DNA of 64,000 nt, taken from positions 1 through 64,000 of the forward strand of contig JAJFTO010000014.1 in NCBI GenBank assembly GCA_021372865.1, written 5' to 3'. A model generated the notes under the pieces. It searched no databases, was not told the DNA's origin, and worked only from the letters and a program-made list of their open reading frames with translations. Source of the stretch: Porphyromonadaceae bacterium. Its GTDB lineage: Bacteria > Bacteroidota > Bacteroidia > Bacteroidales > Dysgonomonadaceae. Positions 44,583 to 53,238 of this stretch are shown in pieces (the first letter of the stretch is position 1; every line of letters begins with the position of its first letter). Position numbers and translations under genes: made by a program.

Positions 44583-47500
44583 TGTTTTTGAGGATGTTGA
44601 CTGTCAAAACCTGATCATCTATTTCTATCTGGTCGTCAAGACATTCCGTCACAATTTCAATATCGTCGGCAAGTACCTGATTCCTGATATAACCGGCATT
44701 GGTCGTGATTGCTTCATCAAAAGCAGGGTGAGACGAAATACGGACGGTGATACGATCCGTGATTGCAAAATCCTTTGCCTTTCGCAGATTTTGAATCCTG
44801 TTGACCAGCTCACGGGCGATACCCTCTTTTTCGAGCTCTCTGGTAATTGTCACATCAAGCGCCACAGTCAGCTTACCCTCGTTACCAACCAGCCAGCCGG
44901 GGATATCCTCCGAGATAATCTCCACATCTTCCGTAGTAATCACTGCCTCCTGTCCGTCAATCATCAGAATAAAGGAACCGGCATTTTCCAGTTCATCGAT
45001 CTGGCGTTTATCCATCTCCTGGATGCGTTTCGCCAGTTGTTTCATGATTTTCCCGTATTTTGGCCCCAACTTCTTAAAATCGGGCTTTACCCGTTTTACC
45101 AACATCGCACTGGCCGAATCCACAAAATGCAGTTCTTTCACATTCACTTCGCTGAGAATAAGCAACTCAACAGACGATAGATTCATTTTCTGTTCTTCAT
45201 CTGCCACGGGAATGATAATCCGGGAAAGAGGCTGACGTACTTTTATGTTCACCTTGCGGCGCAGTGCCAGTACAATGGAAGAGGCAGTTTGTGCCAGGTA
45301 CATCTGCTCTTCGAGCGGATGGTCAATAAACCTTCCGTCTGCATCCGGAAAATCGGTCAAATGTACCGACTCCTGCTTTTCATTGTTTGTGACTGAAGTC
45401 AGGTCGAGATAAAGCTTATCTGCATAAAACGGAGCAATGGGCGCCATCAGTTTTGCCACTGTGACCAGGCACTGATACAGTGTCTGGTAGGCAGAAAGCT
45501 TGTCGTCAGTCATTTCTCCTCCCCAGAAACGTTTCCGGTTCAGACGTACATACCAGTTACTGAGGTTGTCGTTTACAAAATCGGCGATGGCACGTCCTGC
45601 TTTGGTCGGTTCGTAACTCCCGTAATCCTGATCCACCTCCTTCACGAGTGAGTTCAGTAGGGAGATGATCCAACGGTCTATTTCGGGTCGTTTACCGACC
45701 GGAATCTGCGGATACTGATCGTGGTAATCGTCCACATTGGCGTACAATACAAAAAAGGAGTAGGTATTGTAAAGTGTACCGAAGAATTTCCTGCGTGACT
45801 CCTCCACACCGTCCATATCGAATTTGAGATTGTCCCAGGGTGCCGCATTGGTAATCATATACCAACGAAGCGGATCGGAGCCATGTTTCTCGATGGCATC
45901 AAACGGATCCACCGCATTTCCCAAACGCTTGGACATCTTATTGCCATTCTTATCGAGTACCAGTCCATTGGAAATCACATTTTTAAATGCCACACTTCCC
46001 TTTACCATCGAAGCAATGGCATGCAGTGTATAAAACCAGCCACGTGTCTGGTCCACTCCTTCGGCAATGAAATCGGCAGGAAATACCCGCTGAAACTCAT
46101 TCTCTGAAATATGGGGATAGAAAACCTGTGCAAAAGGCATCGCGCCACTGTCGAACCAGACATCGATCAGGTCCGACTCACGCCGCATCGGCTTACCGCT
46201 CTCCGACACCAGTATAATATTGTCCACATAGGGGCGGTGCAGGTCAATCTGATCATATTGCAACTCCTTGTAGTCGTTCAGGTCCAGATCCTTCCATGGA
46301 AGTTCGGTCATCACACCGGCATCCAGTGCTTTCTGCATCTCTTCGTAGAGTTCCTTTACCGAACCGATACATTTCTCTTCCTTGCCGTCTTCGGTACGCC
46401 AGATAGGCAGAGGTGTACCCCAGTAACGGCTGCGGCTCAGGTTCCAGTCCTGCAGGTTTTCGAGCCATTTACCAAAACGGCCAGTCCCGGTGGATTGCGG
46501 TTTCCAGTTGATGGTGTTGTTGAGCTCGATCATCTTGTCGCGGGCAGCCGTGGCACGTATAAACCAGCTATCGAGTGGATAGTATAATACAGGCTTGTCG
46601 GTGCGCCAGCAGTGGGGATAAGTATGTATATGTTTTTCGATGCGGAAGGCGCGATTTTGTTGTTTCAGCATCACGGACAAATCCACATCGAGGGTGGCAT
46701 CCTCTTCGGTGAGAGAATCGTCATATTCATTTTTTACATAGCGGCCTGCATACTCTTTATAACGTTCCGCATCCATGTTGTGTTGCACAAAGAACGGATC
46801 GAGATCCTCGAGTCTGAAAAATTTACCGGTAAGATCCACCATCGGACGAGGATTTCCGTCTTTGTCGGTAAGCAACAAACCCGGCACATCGTTCTCTTTG
46901 CCCACCTTCATGTCATCCGCGCCAAATGTGGGTGCGATATGTACAATTCCGGTACCATCCTCCGTGGTCACAAAGTCGCCCGTCACCACTTTAAATGCGT
47001 TATCCGACGTTTTCACCCAGGGAATGAGCTGCTCATAGCGGATTCCTGCAAGTTCGGAACCTTTCCACACTTTGTCGAGCACACGGAAGGGTACATTCTT
47101 GTCCCCAGGCTTGTAATCATCAAGCGACAAAGTGCGGTTCTTCTCCGGAAAGTAGACTGAAAGCAGATTTCTGGCCATCACTACGGTCACGGGGGTTCCT
47201 GTATATGGGTTATAAGTCTGCACTGCCACATAATCGATATTCTTCCCCACGGCCAACAATACATTCGAGGGTAATGTCCAGGGTGTGGTTGTCCATGCCA
47301 GGAAGAAAGGTTCACCAAATTCTTTCCACTCCGGCAACGGGTCCTTTACGAGGAACTGTGCCGTGCAGGTGGTATCCTTTACGTCGCGGTAACACCCGGG
47401 CTGATTCAGCTCGTGTGTACTTAACCCGGTTCCCGCAGCAGGTGAATAGGGTTGAATGGTGTATCCTTTATAAAGGAAATCTCTGTTGTACAACTCTTTG

Positions 47501-47994
47501 AGCAGATACCAGAGTGTTTCGATATAGCGGTTGTCATAGGTGATATAGGGGTCGCTCATATCTACCCAGTAGCCCATTTTCCGGGTTAGGTCTTCCCACT
47601 CCCGGGTATATTTCATCACTTCGGTGCGACAGGCTGCATTATACTCCTCCACCGATATTTTTTTCCCGATATCCTCCTTGGTGATACCCATTGATTTTTC
47701 CACGCCCAGTTCCACGGGCAAGCCATGCGTATCCCAACCGGCTTTCCGGTTCACCAGAAACCCTTTCATTGTCTTATAACGACAGAAAATGTCTTTAATG
47801 GATCGTGCAATGACATGATGGATACCCGGCATGCCGTTGGCAGACGGGGGGCCTTCATAAAACACAAACCGGGGATGTCCTTTGCGTATTTCCAGGCTTT
47901 TCCTGAAAATCTCCTTCTCATCCCACAATTTCAACATTTCTTTGTTTACATCTGAAAGATTCAGTTGATTGTATTCCGGGAACTTTTTACTCAT
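44578..47994 (-). CDS. ileS: isoleucyl-tRNA synthetase
   Basis: 1138 aa, class Ia. GPPSANGMPGIHHVIAR is the HIGH region in the form used by the larger, eukaryote-like IleRS type, with AWTTTPWTLPSN in the editing domain and GNKMSKRLGN as KMSKS loop. The C-terminal anticodon-binding and tail domains are complete. Start taken at 47994 (MSKKFPEYN); the ATG at 48018 adds 8 untypical residues. The IleRS type 2 pattern is usually less sensitive to mupirocin, a family property not shown here. Confidence 0.96.
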   Translation of the reverse strand: MSKKFPEYNQLNLSDVNKEMLKLWDEKEIFRKSLEIRKGHPRFVFYEGPPSANGMPGIHHVIARSIKDIFCRYKTMKGFLVNRKAGWDTHGLPVELGVEKSMGITKEDIGKKISVEEYNAACRTEVMKYTREWEDLTRKMGYWVDMSDPYITYDNRYIETLWYLLKELYNRDFLYKGYTIQPYSPAAGTGLSTHELNQPGCYRDVKDTTCTAQFLVKDPLPEWKEFGEPFFLAWTTTPWTLPSNVLLAVGKNIDYVAVQTYNPYTGTPVTVVMARNLLSVYFPEKNRTLSLDDYKPGDKNVPFRVLDKVWKGSELAGIRYEQLIPWVKTSDNAFKVVTGDFVTTEDGTGIVHIAPTFGADDMKVGKENDVPGLLLTDKDGNPRPMVDLTGKFFRLEDLDPFFVQHNMDAERYKEYAGRYVKNEYDDSLTEEDATLDVDLSVMLKQQNRAFRIEKHIHTYPHCWRTDKPVLYYPLDSWFIRATAARDKMIELNNTINWKPQSTGTGRFGKWLENLQDWNLSRSRYWGTPLPIWRTEDGKEEKCIGSVKELYEEMQKALDAGVMTELPWKDLDLNDYKELQYDQIDLHRPYVDNIILVSESGKPMRRESDLIDVWFDSGAMPFAQVFYPHISENEFQRVFPADFIAEGVDQTRGWFYTLHAIASMVKGSVAFKNVISNGLVLDKNGNKMSKRLGNAVDPFDAIEKHGSDPLRWYMITNAAPWDNLKFDMDGVEESRRKFFGTLYNTYSFFVLYANVDDYHDQYPQIPVGKRPEIDRWIISLLNSLVKEVDQDYGSYEPTKAGRAIADFVNDNLSNWYVRLNRKRFWGGEMTDDKLSAYQTLYQCLVTVAKLMAPIAPFYADKLYLDLTSVTNNEKQESVHLTDFPDADGRFIDHPLEEQMYLAQTASSIVLALRRKVNIKVRQPLSRIIIPVADEEQKMNLSSVELLILSEVNVKELHFVDSASAMLVKRVKPDFKKLGPKYGKIMKQLAKRIQEMDKRQIDELENAGSFILMIDGQEAVITTEDVEIISEDIPGWLVGNEGKLTVALDVTITRELEKEGIARELVNRIQNLRKAKDFAITDRITVRISSHPAFDEAITTNAGYIRNQVLADDIEIVTECLDDQIEIDDQVLTVNILKNS

Positions 47995-48029
47995 TGTTAA
48001 TGAATTTATACCATACAAAATTTAAGATG

Positions 48030-48037
48030 CAAAGGTA
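48030..48037 (-). promoter_or_regulatory. -7 element for ileS
   Basis: TACCTTTG on the minus strand, 35 nt before the ATG at 47994, just beyond the aspartate aminotransferase terminator. Confidence 0.45.
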
Positions 48038-48050
48038 GTAATAAATTCAT

Positions 48051-48091
48051 AAAAAAGATGCACCCCGATTCGTGGATCGAACCAGGGTGCA
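48051..48091 (-). terminator. terminator of the aminotransferase gene
   Basis: Minus-strand outer stem TGCACCC/GGGTGCA (48059-48065, 48085-48091) with an inner CGAT/ATCG pairing, followed by TCTTTTTT at 48051-48058. It lies 20 nt after the stop codon at 48111. Confidence 0.85.
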
Positions 48092-48110
48092 ATTTTTGCC
48101 GGAGTGTGTA

Positions 48111-49307
48111 TCAGGACAACTTCGCCAATGCCGTTTTAATGCGTGTAACGGCTTTTTGGATATTCTCATCGGACGTGGCATACGACAGACGGATGCAGCC
48201 CGGAGCGCCGAACGCGTCGCCTCCCACGCAGGCCACATGCGCTTCTTCCAGAAGGTACATGGCCACATCGGTAGCACTGTTTATTGTTTTCCCGTTATAG
48301 GATTTTCCCAGATAACTTTTGCACTCGGGAAAAATATAAAAAGCGCCCATCGGATTGTTTACATTCAAACCGGGTATTTCGCCTAGCAATGAAACAATTA
48401 GATTGCGTCTTCTCTCAAAAGCCACCCTCATCTCGCTTACACAGGATTGATCACCTGTGTAGGCGGCCACAGCTGCTTTCTGTGAGATGGACGACGGACC
48501 GGAAGTGTACTGTCCCTGTAACATGCTGCATGCAGAGGCAATCCATTGTGGTGCGGCGATCCAGCCGATACGCCATCCGGTCATGGCGTATCCTTTTGAT
48601 ACGCCGTTCACCACAATCACTCTGTCGTGAATGGTTGCAAACTGTGCGATAGATTCATGCCTACCGATATAGTTGATGTGTTCATAAATTTCATCTGCAA
48701 TCACATACACATGAGGATGCTTCTCCAGGACCGCAACCATTGCTTTCAGCTCCTCTTTCGTATAAACGCTTCCGGTGGGATTTGAAGGAGAACAGAGTAT
48801 CAGAGCCTTTGTTTTGGGGGTGATCGCCTCCTCCAGCTGCTGGGGTGTGATCTTGAAATCCTGATTGATTCCGGCATATATAAATACCGATTTTCCTTCG
48901 GCCAGCTTCACCATCTCGGGATAACTCACCCAATATGGAGCCGGAATTATTACTTCCTCATCTTTATCCACGATAGAAAGGATGATATTGCAAAGCGATT
49001 GCTTGGCTCCTCCGGAAACTACGATTTGGGCCGGTGAATATTGCAGCCCGTTTTCATTCTGCAGTTTTTCGCAAATAGCCTTTTTCAGATCCGGAAACCC
49101 TGCGACCGGAGAATAAAATGAAAAATTATCGTCGATCGCTTTTTTTGCAGCCTGCTTGATATGATCGGGCGTGGTAAAATCGGGCTCGCCCACACTCATG
49201 TTGATCACGTCAATGCCCTGCGCTTTCAGTTCATTGCTTTTCTGCGCCATCGCGAAGGTTTCCGACGGTGATAAGGCAGACAATCTGGCAGATAATAAAT
49301 TCATCAT
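48111..49307 (-). CDS. PLP-dependent aspartate/aromatic aminotransferase (fold type I)
   Basis: 398 aa. Class I/II aminotransferase with INMSVGEPDFTTPDHI, CSPSNPTGSVY, IADEIYEHINY and the PLP-Lys in NGVSKGYAMTGWRIGW; the final RLSYATSDENI carries the carboxylate-binding Arg. This is the subgroup Ib pattern of aspartate transaminases (2-oxoglutarate + Asp to oxaloacetate + Glu), although other substrates exist. Single gene with its own promoter and terminator. Confidence 0.9.
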   Translation of the reverse strand: MMNLLSARLSALSPSETFAMAQKSNELKAQGIDVINMSVGEPDFTTPDHIKQAAKKAIDDNFSFYSPVAGFPDLKKAICEKLQNENGLQYSPAQIVVSGGAKQSLCNIILSIVDKDEEVIIPAPYWVSYPEMVKLAEGKSVFIYAGINQDFKITPQQLEEAITPKTKALILCSPSNPTGSVYTKEELKAMVAVLEKHPHVYVIADEIYEHINYIGRHESIAQFATIHDRVIVVNGVSKGYAMTGWRIGWIAAPQWIASACSMLQGQYTSGPSSISQKAAVAAYTGDQSCVSEMRVAFERRRNLIVSLLGEIPGLNVNNPMGAFYIFPECKSYLGKSYNGKTINSATDVAMYLLEEAHVACVGGDAFGAPGCIRLSYATSDENIQKAVTRIKTALAKLS

Positions 49308-49345
49308 AATTCAAATTAAATAAGTCTTTTTGTTAGATAATCGCA

Positions 49346-49353
49346 CAAAGATA
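49346..49353 (-). promoter_or_regulatory. -7 element for the aminotransferase gene
   Basis: TATCTTTG on the minus strand, 38 nt before the ATG. A TTTG lies only 15 nt upstream, too near for a standard -33. Confidence 0.45.
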
Positions 49354-49425
49354 GATAAAAATCACATTCAAATCTACGTTACCATGAAAATTAGGCATAA
49401 ATAACGGCAAATTACTTTCAAAAAC

Positions 49426-49447
49426 AAAAAAAGCTGCCCGGGGCAGC
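49426..49447 (-). terminator. terminator of the small-ORF unit
   Basis: Minus-strand stem GCTGCC/GGCAGC (49433-49438, 49442-49447) with a 3-nt loop, followed by a T-rich run at 49421-49432. It lies ~150 nt after the small ORF stop. Confidence 0.7.
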
Positions 49448-49597
49448 CTGTAGTAATATTATGGTGTCAATAAAATTCATCATAAAGCGTCTGTGAACCT
49501 TCCGGTCACTCAGCTTCAGCATTGTCTGGCTTTCCTCCTGCATCAGCATACTCGCAGGCAATTCCTGCTTTCTGCTCTTCAGAATCGGAAATGATCC

Positions 49598-49744
49598 TCA
49601 GCTTGCATGGCGCAAGCTCTCTCTCAAAGTACGCAGTCTGTTGAACCGGTTTGTACGGTAAGAAACAGACCCGTTTGAGATGTTTTGCTCCAGATACTTG
49701 ATCTGTCCCAAAATTTCTTCTTTGGTTAGGTTTTTGATTGTCAT
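49598..49744 (-). CDS. 48-aa small protein, unrecognised
   Basis: An ATG preceded by AAAAGGTG at good spacing opens 48 codons: start MTIKNLTKEEILGQIKYLE, then a basic second half ending in LRESLRHAS. It is soluble and helix-prone, with no Cys and no membrane span. It sits in its own unit, 113 nt into a transcript with promoter, palindrome and terminator. The next frame (-1 relative) is also open across most of it and on to 49506, ending EYADAGGKPDNAEAE, but has no start codon. So the coding frame is not certain. Confidence 0.45.
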   Translation of the reverse strand: MTIKNLTKEEILGQIKYLEQNISNGSVSYRTNRFNRLRTLRESLRHAS

Positions 49745-49863
49745 AATTTTCACCTTTTATTAAATTTATGATTCATCGGCAACCGCCTGTTTAAGAAGCC
49801 ATTCAGTATGTAATAATAACTAAAAAATGATTTCAAATAACACGCTTGCCATTTAAATCAACA

Positions 49864-49895
49864 CAAAGATACAATAAAAAATATGTTGTACAACA
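49864..49895 (-). promoter_or_regulatory. promoter of the small-ORF unit
   Basis: Minus-strand -7 TATCTTTG (49864-49871) and -33-like GTTG (49891-49894) 19 nt apart. The -33 lies inside the palindrome at 49879-49900. Confidence 0.6.
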
Positions 49896-49900
49896 TATTT
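49879..49900. promoter_or_regulatory. perfect 22-bp palindrome (candidate operator)
   Basis: AAATATGTTGT followed at once by its reverse complement ACAACATATTT, no spacer. It covers the -33 of the minus-strand promoter, the usual place for a repressor site. The core TTGTACAA recalls the arms at 26729-26768. Confidence 0.7.
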
Positions 49901-50002
49901 ATAATAGATTTTTTCAAAGAATAATAGAAGATATTTATCAGCCAGGCATAAAAATCAAAAAAGAGGAAATGGGGGCATGTTACTCCCAAAATCCTCTTGC
50001 AG

Positions 50003-50089
50003 CGGAAGCGACGAGATTCGAACTCGTGGTACAGTTACCCGTACGGCAGTTTAGCAAACTGCTGGTTTCAGCCACTCACCCACACTTCC
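50003..50089 (-). tRNA. tRNA-Ser(GCT)
   Basis: 87-nt minus-strand cloverleaf with long variable arm. Acceptor GGAAGTG/CGCTTCC, discriminator G, anticodon stem CAGTT...AACTG around TGCTA, anticodon GCT, T arm GAGTTCGAATCTC. No CCA encoded. Confidence 0.94.
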
Positions 50090-50115
50090 TTGTGATTTTT
50101 TGCTAAAATCGGATG

Positions 50116-50147
50116 CAAATATACAAGTTTGTTTTCAACTTGTCAAA
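50116..50147 (-). promoter_or_regulatory. promoter of tRNA-Ser
   Basis: Minus-strand -33 TTTG (50144-50147), exactly 20 nt, -7 TATATTTG (50116-50123). Consensus-quality. Confidence 0.75.
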
Positions 50148-50177
50148 GAAAAAGCGATATTTTCAGGCGAATGTTTT

Positions 50178-50185
50178 TACATTTG
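50178..50185 (+). promoter_or_regulatory. -7 element for mltG
   Basis: TACATTTG fits TAnnTTTG, 21 nt before the ATG at 50207, which sets the start. Confidence 0.5.
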
Positions 50186-50206
50186 CGCCAGTTTTCATGT
50201 TACATT

Positions 50207-51244
50207 ATGCAAAAGAAGAAGAAAAAAAAGAGCATACTGATATGGATCACCGGAATCCTGTTGCTGGTGATAGTTTCTACTGGCATCTATGCCGGCAGCA
50301 TCCTGTTTAGACCCTTTTCGTTGCCGGAAACAGTCTATATTTATATCGACGGACAGAAAAAACAGGAGGATGTGGTGACACAACTCAGAGAAAAAGAGTT
50401 ACTCCCTTCCGAAAAAATATTCCGGCTGCTGGCAGAGCGGATGGACTACCCGAACAAAATGAAAACTGGCAGATATGCTATCAGCGACGGTATGACGATG
50501 GTCGACGTCATCCGCCTGTTGCGTTCGGGAAAGCAAGCACCAGTTGACCTCACCTTCAACAACATGCGCACCGTGGAGAACCTGGCGGGTCGTATATCTC
50601 AACAACTGATGATGGACAGCCTGACATTGTTGAATGCACTCGAAAATAGCGCAAATGCCCAAAAGTATGGATTTAACGATAAGACATTTGTTTCGATGTT
50701 TATTCCGAACACCTATGAAGTATACTGGGATACGAGCGTTGAGAATCTGCTGAACCGGATGAAGAAAGAATATAATGCCTTCTGGAATGAAAGTCGCAGG
50801 GACAAGGCTAAAAATCTCGGAATGACGCCAGTAGAAGTGTCTATCCTGGCTTCCATCGTGGAGGAAGAGGCCACTTACGCTGATGAATATCCAGCGGTGG
50901 CAGGCCTTTATCTGAACCGTTTAACCAAGGGGATGCGGCTGGAGGCTGACCCTACCGTGAAGTTTGCGGTGGGTGATTTTTCACTGCGCCGTATCCTTTA
51001 TAAACACCTCGAAGTGGAATCACCCTATAATACCTATAAAAATACCGGCCTGCCACCGGGCCCCATTCGCATACCCTCCATCCGTGCTATCGATGGCACC
51101 TTGTCGCCTCAAAAACACGACTACCTGTTTATGTGCGCAAAGGAAGATCTTTCCGGGCGGCATAATTTTGCGACCACACTTGCCCAGCATGCACGGAATG
51201 CCAGGGCATATCAGCAGGCGTTAAACGAAAAGCGAATCTTTTGA
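50207..51244 (+). CDS. mltG: endolytic murein transglycosylase
   Basis: 345 aa. A basic N-terminus (MQKKKKKK), one membrane helix (~9-33), a LysM-like region (~35-140), then the YceG catalytic domain with MFIPNTYEVYW, ILASIVEEEATY (catalytic Glu) and GLYLNRLTKGMRLEADPTVK. MltG cuts nascent glycan strands at the inner-membrane surface to end their growth. The longer frame to 50129 begins upstream of the promoter and is rejected. Confidence 0.92.
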   Translation: MQKKKKKKSILIWITGILLLVIVSTGIYAGSILFRPFSLPETVYIYIDGQKKQEDVVTQLREKELLPSEKIFRLLAERMDYPNKMKTGRYAISDGMTMVDVIRLLRSGKQAPVDLTFNNMRTVENLAGRISQQLMMDSLTLLNALENSANAQKYGFNDKTFVSMFIPNTYEVYWDTSVENLLNRMKKEYNAFWNESRRDKAKNLGMTPVEVSILASIVEEEATYADEYPAVAGLYLNRLTKGMRLEADPTVKFAVGDFSLRRILYKHLEVESPYNTYKNTGLPPGPIRIPSIRAIDGTLSPQKHDYLFMCAKEDLSGRHNFATTLAQHARNARAYQQALNEKRIF

Positions 51245-51266
51245 GGCATGCCTTCTCTCATCGCTG

Positions 51267-52091
51267 TTAAAATGAGATTTTGTCGGGGTGAAACCCGGTA
51301 CGGTGATCTCTGTTGAGTGCGTCGATTTGGCTTATCTCTTCTGCTGTAAGTTGAAAATCGAAGATGGCCAGATTTTCTTTTTGCCGGCGGGCATCCGACG
51401 ATTTGGGGATTGTCACGAAACCTTTGTCCACATTCCACCGTAAAATAACCTGCGCGGGCGACTTGCCATACTTCTCACCGATCGTTGCCAGCTTTTCATT
51501 TTCCAGCAAGGCGATATTGTTTCTTCCCAAAGGGCTCCAGGACACAGGAACAATTCCTTTCCGGTTACAATAGGCTACCACATCTTTTTGCGTCAGACAA
51601 GGATGAAGCTCCATCTGGTTCACCGTGGGCATGATAGAAGCATCCCGCAACAGCTCCTCGATATGATGCACAAGATGATTGCTCACTCCGATGGATCTTG
51701 TTTTTCCGGAATGAAACAACTGTTCCATTGCATGCCAGGTGAAACCCAGTTTACCTTTCACCGGCCAGTGTACAAGATAGAGATCCACGTAGTCGAGCCC
51801 CAGTTTCGACAAACTGCCGTCGAATGCCTCTTGAATACGGTTTGAGAGGATGTCACTGCCCCACAGTTTCGTGGTCACGAAAATCTCTTCACGCGCTATG
51901 CCACTCTCACGGATGGCTCTTCCTACAGGGCGCTCATTCTCATACAGCGTAGCAGTATCAATATGGCGGTATCCCGCATCCAGTGCAGTACGTACGGCAC
52001 GATACGTCTCTTCATCCGTATTTCCGATTTTGTAGGTACCCAATCCTATTACAGGGATTTCCACCCCGCCATGCAGTTTTTTTGTCTTCAT
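51267..52091 (-). CDS. aldo/keto reductase (2,5-diketogluconate reductase-like)
   Basis: 274 aa TIM barrel. GYRHIDTATLYENE (Asp, Tyr), VTTKLWGSD (Lys) and YLVHWPVKG (His) make the tetrad; IPKSSDARRQKEN binds NADPH. Small soluble reductases of this class reduce a range of aldehydes and keto-sugars; the exact substrate is not known. It ends 22 nt past the convergent mltG stop and lies 3 nt after ribF on the minus strand. Confidence 0.87.
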   Translation of the reverse strand: MKTKKLHGGVEIPVIGLGTYKIGNTDEETYRAVRTALDAGYRHIDTATLYENERPVGRAIRESGIAREEIFVTTKLWGSDILSNRIQEAFDGSLSKLGLDYVDLYLVHWPVKGKLGFTWHAMEQLFHSGKTRSIGVSNHLVHHIEELLRDASIMPTVNQMELHPCLTQKDVVAYCNRKGIVPVSWSPLGRNNIALLENEKLATIGEKYGKSPAQVILRWNVDKGFVTIPKSSDARRQKENLAIFDFQLTAEEISQIDALNRDHRTGFHPDKISF

Positions 52092-52094
52092 AAT

Positions 52095-53033
52095 CTATTT
52101 TTCGCTTTTCAGTCGTGTGAGCACCAATGATTTGTCCTTGTGTATTTGCGCAACCAATTCATCCATGGTATCAAATTTCCGATCGGCTCGAATAAAATCG
52201 ATGAACTCCACCGTGAGCGACTGATTGTACAAATCACCACTGAAATTAAAAATATTCACCTCCACGCTGACTTCCGGATCGTCGTGCAACGTAGGACGGG
52301 TGCCAATATAAAGCATTCCTTCGTACATAATATCTCTGATATGTACCAGCACAGCATATACTCCCAGTTGGGGCACCACTTTGTATCGTTCCCAGGAACA
52401 GATATTTGCCGTGGGGAAACCAATGGTCCTCCCTACACGGTATCCCTCCACGATCTTTCCAGAGAGTGTATAACGATACGACAACAGGCTGTTGGCTTGT
52501 GTGATCTCCCCTTTCTTCAGCAACGATCTGATCTTTGTGGAACTGATATTTTCTCCAGCTATCTGGTATTCATCAGCCTGAATCACATTCATGCCCATTT
52601 CATCGCCATACTTTTTATACTCAGTAAAGCCCTCTTCCCTATTAAATCCGAACCGATGATCGTAACCCACAAAAAGTGTGTGGACCCCTATTTGCTTTTT
52701 CAGTACATCGTCCATGAACTCCCGGGCCGGTAAGCGGGAAAGTTCCTGCGTAAAGGGAAGGCTGATGCAATAATCGATGTGGGTGGTACTCAACTGCTCC
52801 AGCTTCTCCTCGTAACCGCACAACAAGGCCGGTTGATAATTTTTCTGCAATATTTTACGGGGATGGACGGGAAAAGTGATGATGGCCGAAGGCAAACCGA
52901 GCTTCCTGGCCTCTTCTTTTACCTGCTTAATAAGATGACGGTGTCCGATGTGTACTCCGTCAAAAAAGCCGACAGACGACACAAAAGGGCCATCGTTTAT
53001 TTTTTTGCTACCGGACAGATCAATACGTTCCAA
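52095..53033 (-). CDS. ribF: riboflavin kinase / FAD synthetase
   Basis: 312 aa. The N-terminal FAD synthetase domain has SSVGFFDGVHIGHRHLI and ENISSTKIR; the C-terminal flavokinase has GRTIGFPTANI and GTRPT. It makes FMN from riboflavin and then FAD. No ATG fits the N-terminus; the frame opens at a TTG (53031-53033, TTG GAA CGT), which gives the normal N-terminal length. Confidence 0.92.
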   Translation of the reverse strand: MERIDLSGSKKINDGPFVSSVGFFDGVHIGHRHLIKQVKEEARKLGLPSAIITFPVHPRKILQKNYQPALLCGYEEKLEQLSTTHIDYCISLPFTQELSRLPAREFMDDVLKKQIGVHTLFVGYDHRFGFNREEGFTEYKKYGDEMGMNVIQADEYQIAGENISSTKIRSLLKKGEITQANSLLSYRYTLSGKIVEGYRVGRTIGFPTANICSWERYKVVPQLGVYAVLVHIRDIMYEGMLYIGTRPTLHDDPEVSVEVNIFNFSGDLYNQSLTVEFIDFIRADRKFDTMDELVAQIHKDKSLVLTRLKSEK

Positions 53034-53139
53034 AATTTATCGGTTGTTTGACGGAAACTCATAGAAGCTTCCGTGTAAATAAACATTCTGTGTTCACCTT
53101 TGGTTTAACACGCTACCGGGACATTGCCCCGGAATGATG

Positions 53140-53147
53140 CAAAGATA
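53140..53147 (-). promoter_or_regulatory. -7 element for ribF
   Basis: TATCTTTG on the minus strand, 107 nt before the TTG start. The leader holds a short inverted repeat (CCGGG/CCCGG, 53116-53132). It is too short for an FMN riboswitch. Confidence 0.45.
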
Positions 53148-53194
53148 CGCAGAATAAAGTAAAATTTCTTCATTTCGTATTTCGGGAATTATCC

Positions 53195-53202
53195 TATCTT
53201 TG
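53195..53202 (+). promoter_or_regulatory. -7 element for the DUF1080 lipoprotein gene
   Basis: TATCTTTG on the plus strand, 36 nt before the ATG at 53239. It rules out the longer frame opening at a TTG inside this element. Confidence 0.5.
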
Positions 53203-53238
53203 TGTCTGATAAAGTTTAAACCTATAAAAAAGTGGAAA

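Noticed and set aside
47800..47880. IleRS lacking the HIGH motif
   Set aside because: PGIHHV is the usual form of the larger IleRS type, not a loss.
49598..49744. Programmed -1 frameshift linking the two small frames
   Set aside because: No proper slippery heptamer found in frame and no clear stimulatory hairpin.
49846..50106. 86-codon plus-strand frame near tRNA-Ser
   Set aside because: Runs through the palindrome and the antisense of tRNA-Ser; no leader or family.
53098..53147. FMN riboswitch before ribF
   Set aside because: The leader is only ~100 nt with one small hairpin and lacks the multi-stem FMN aptamer.
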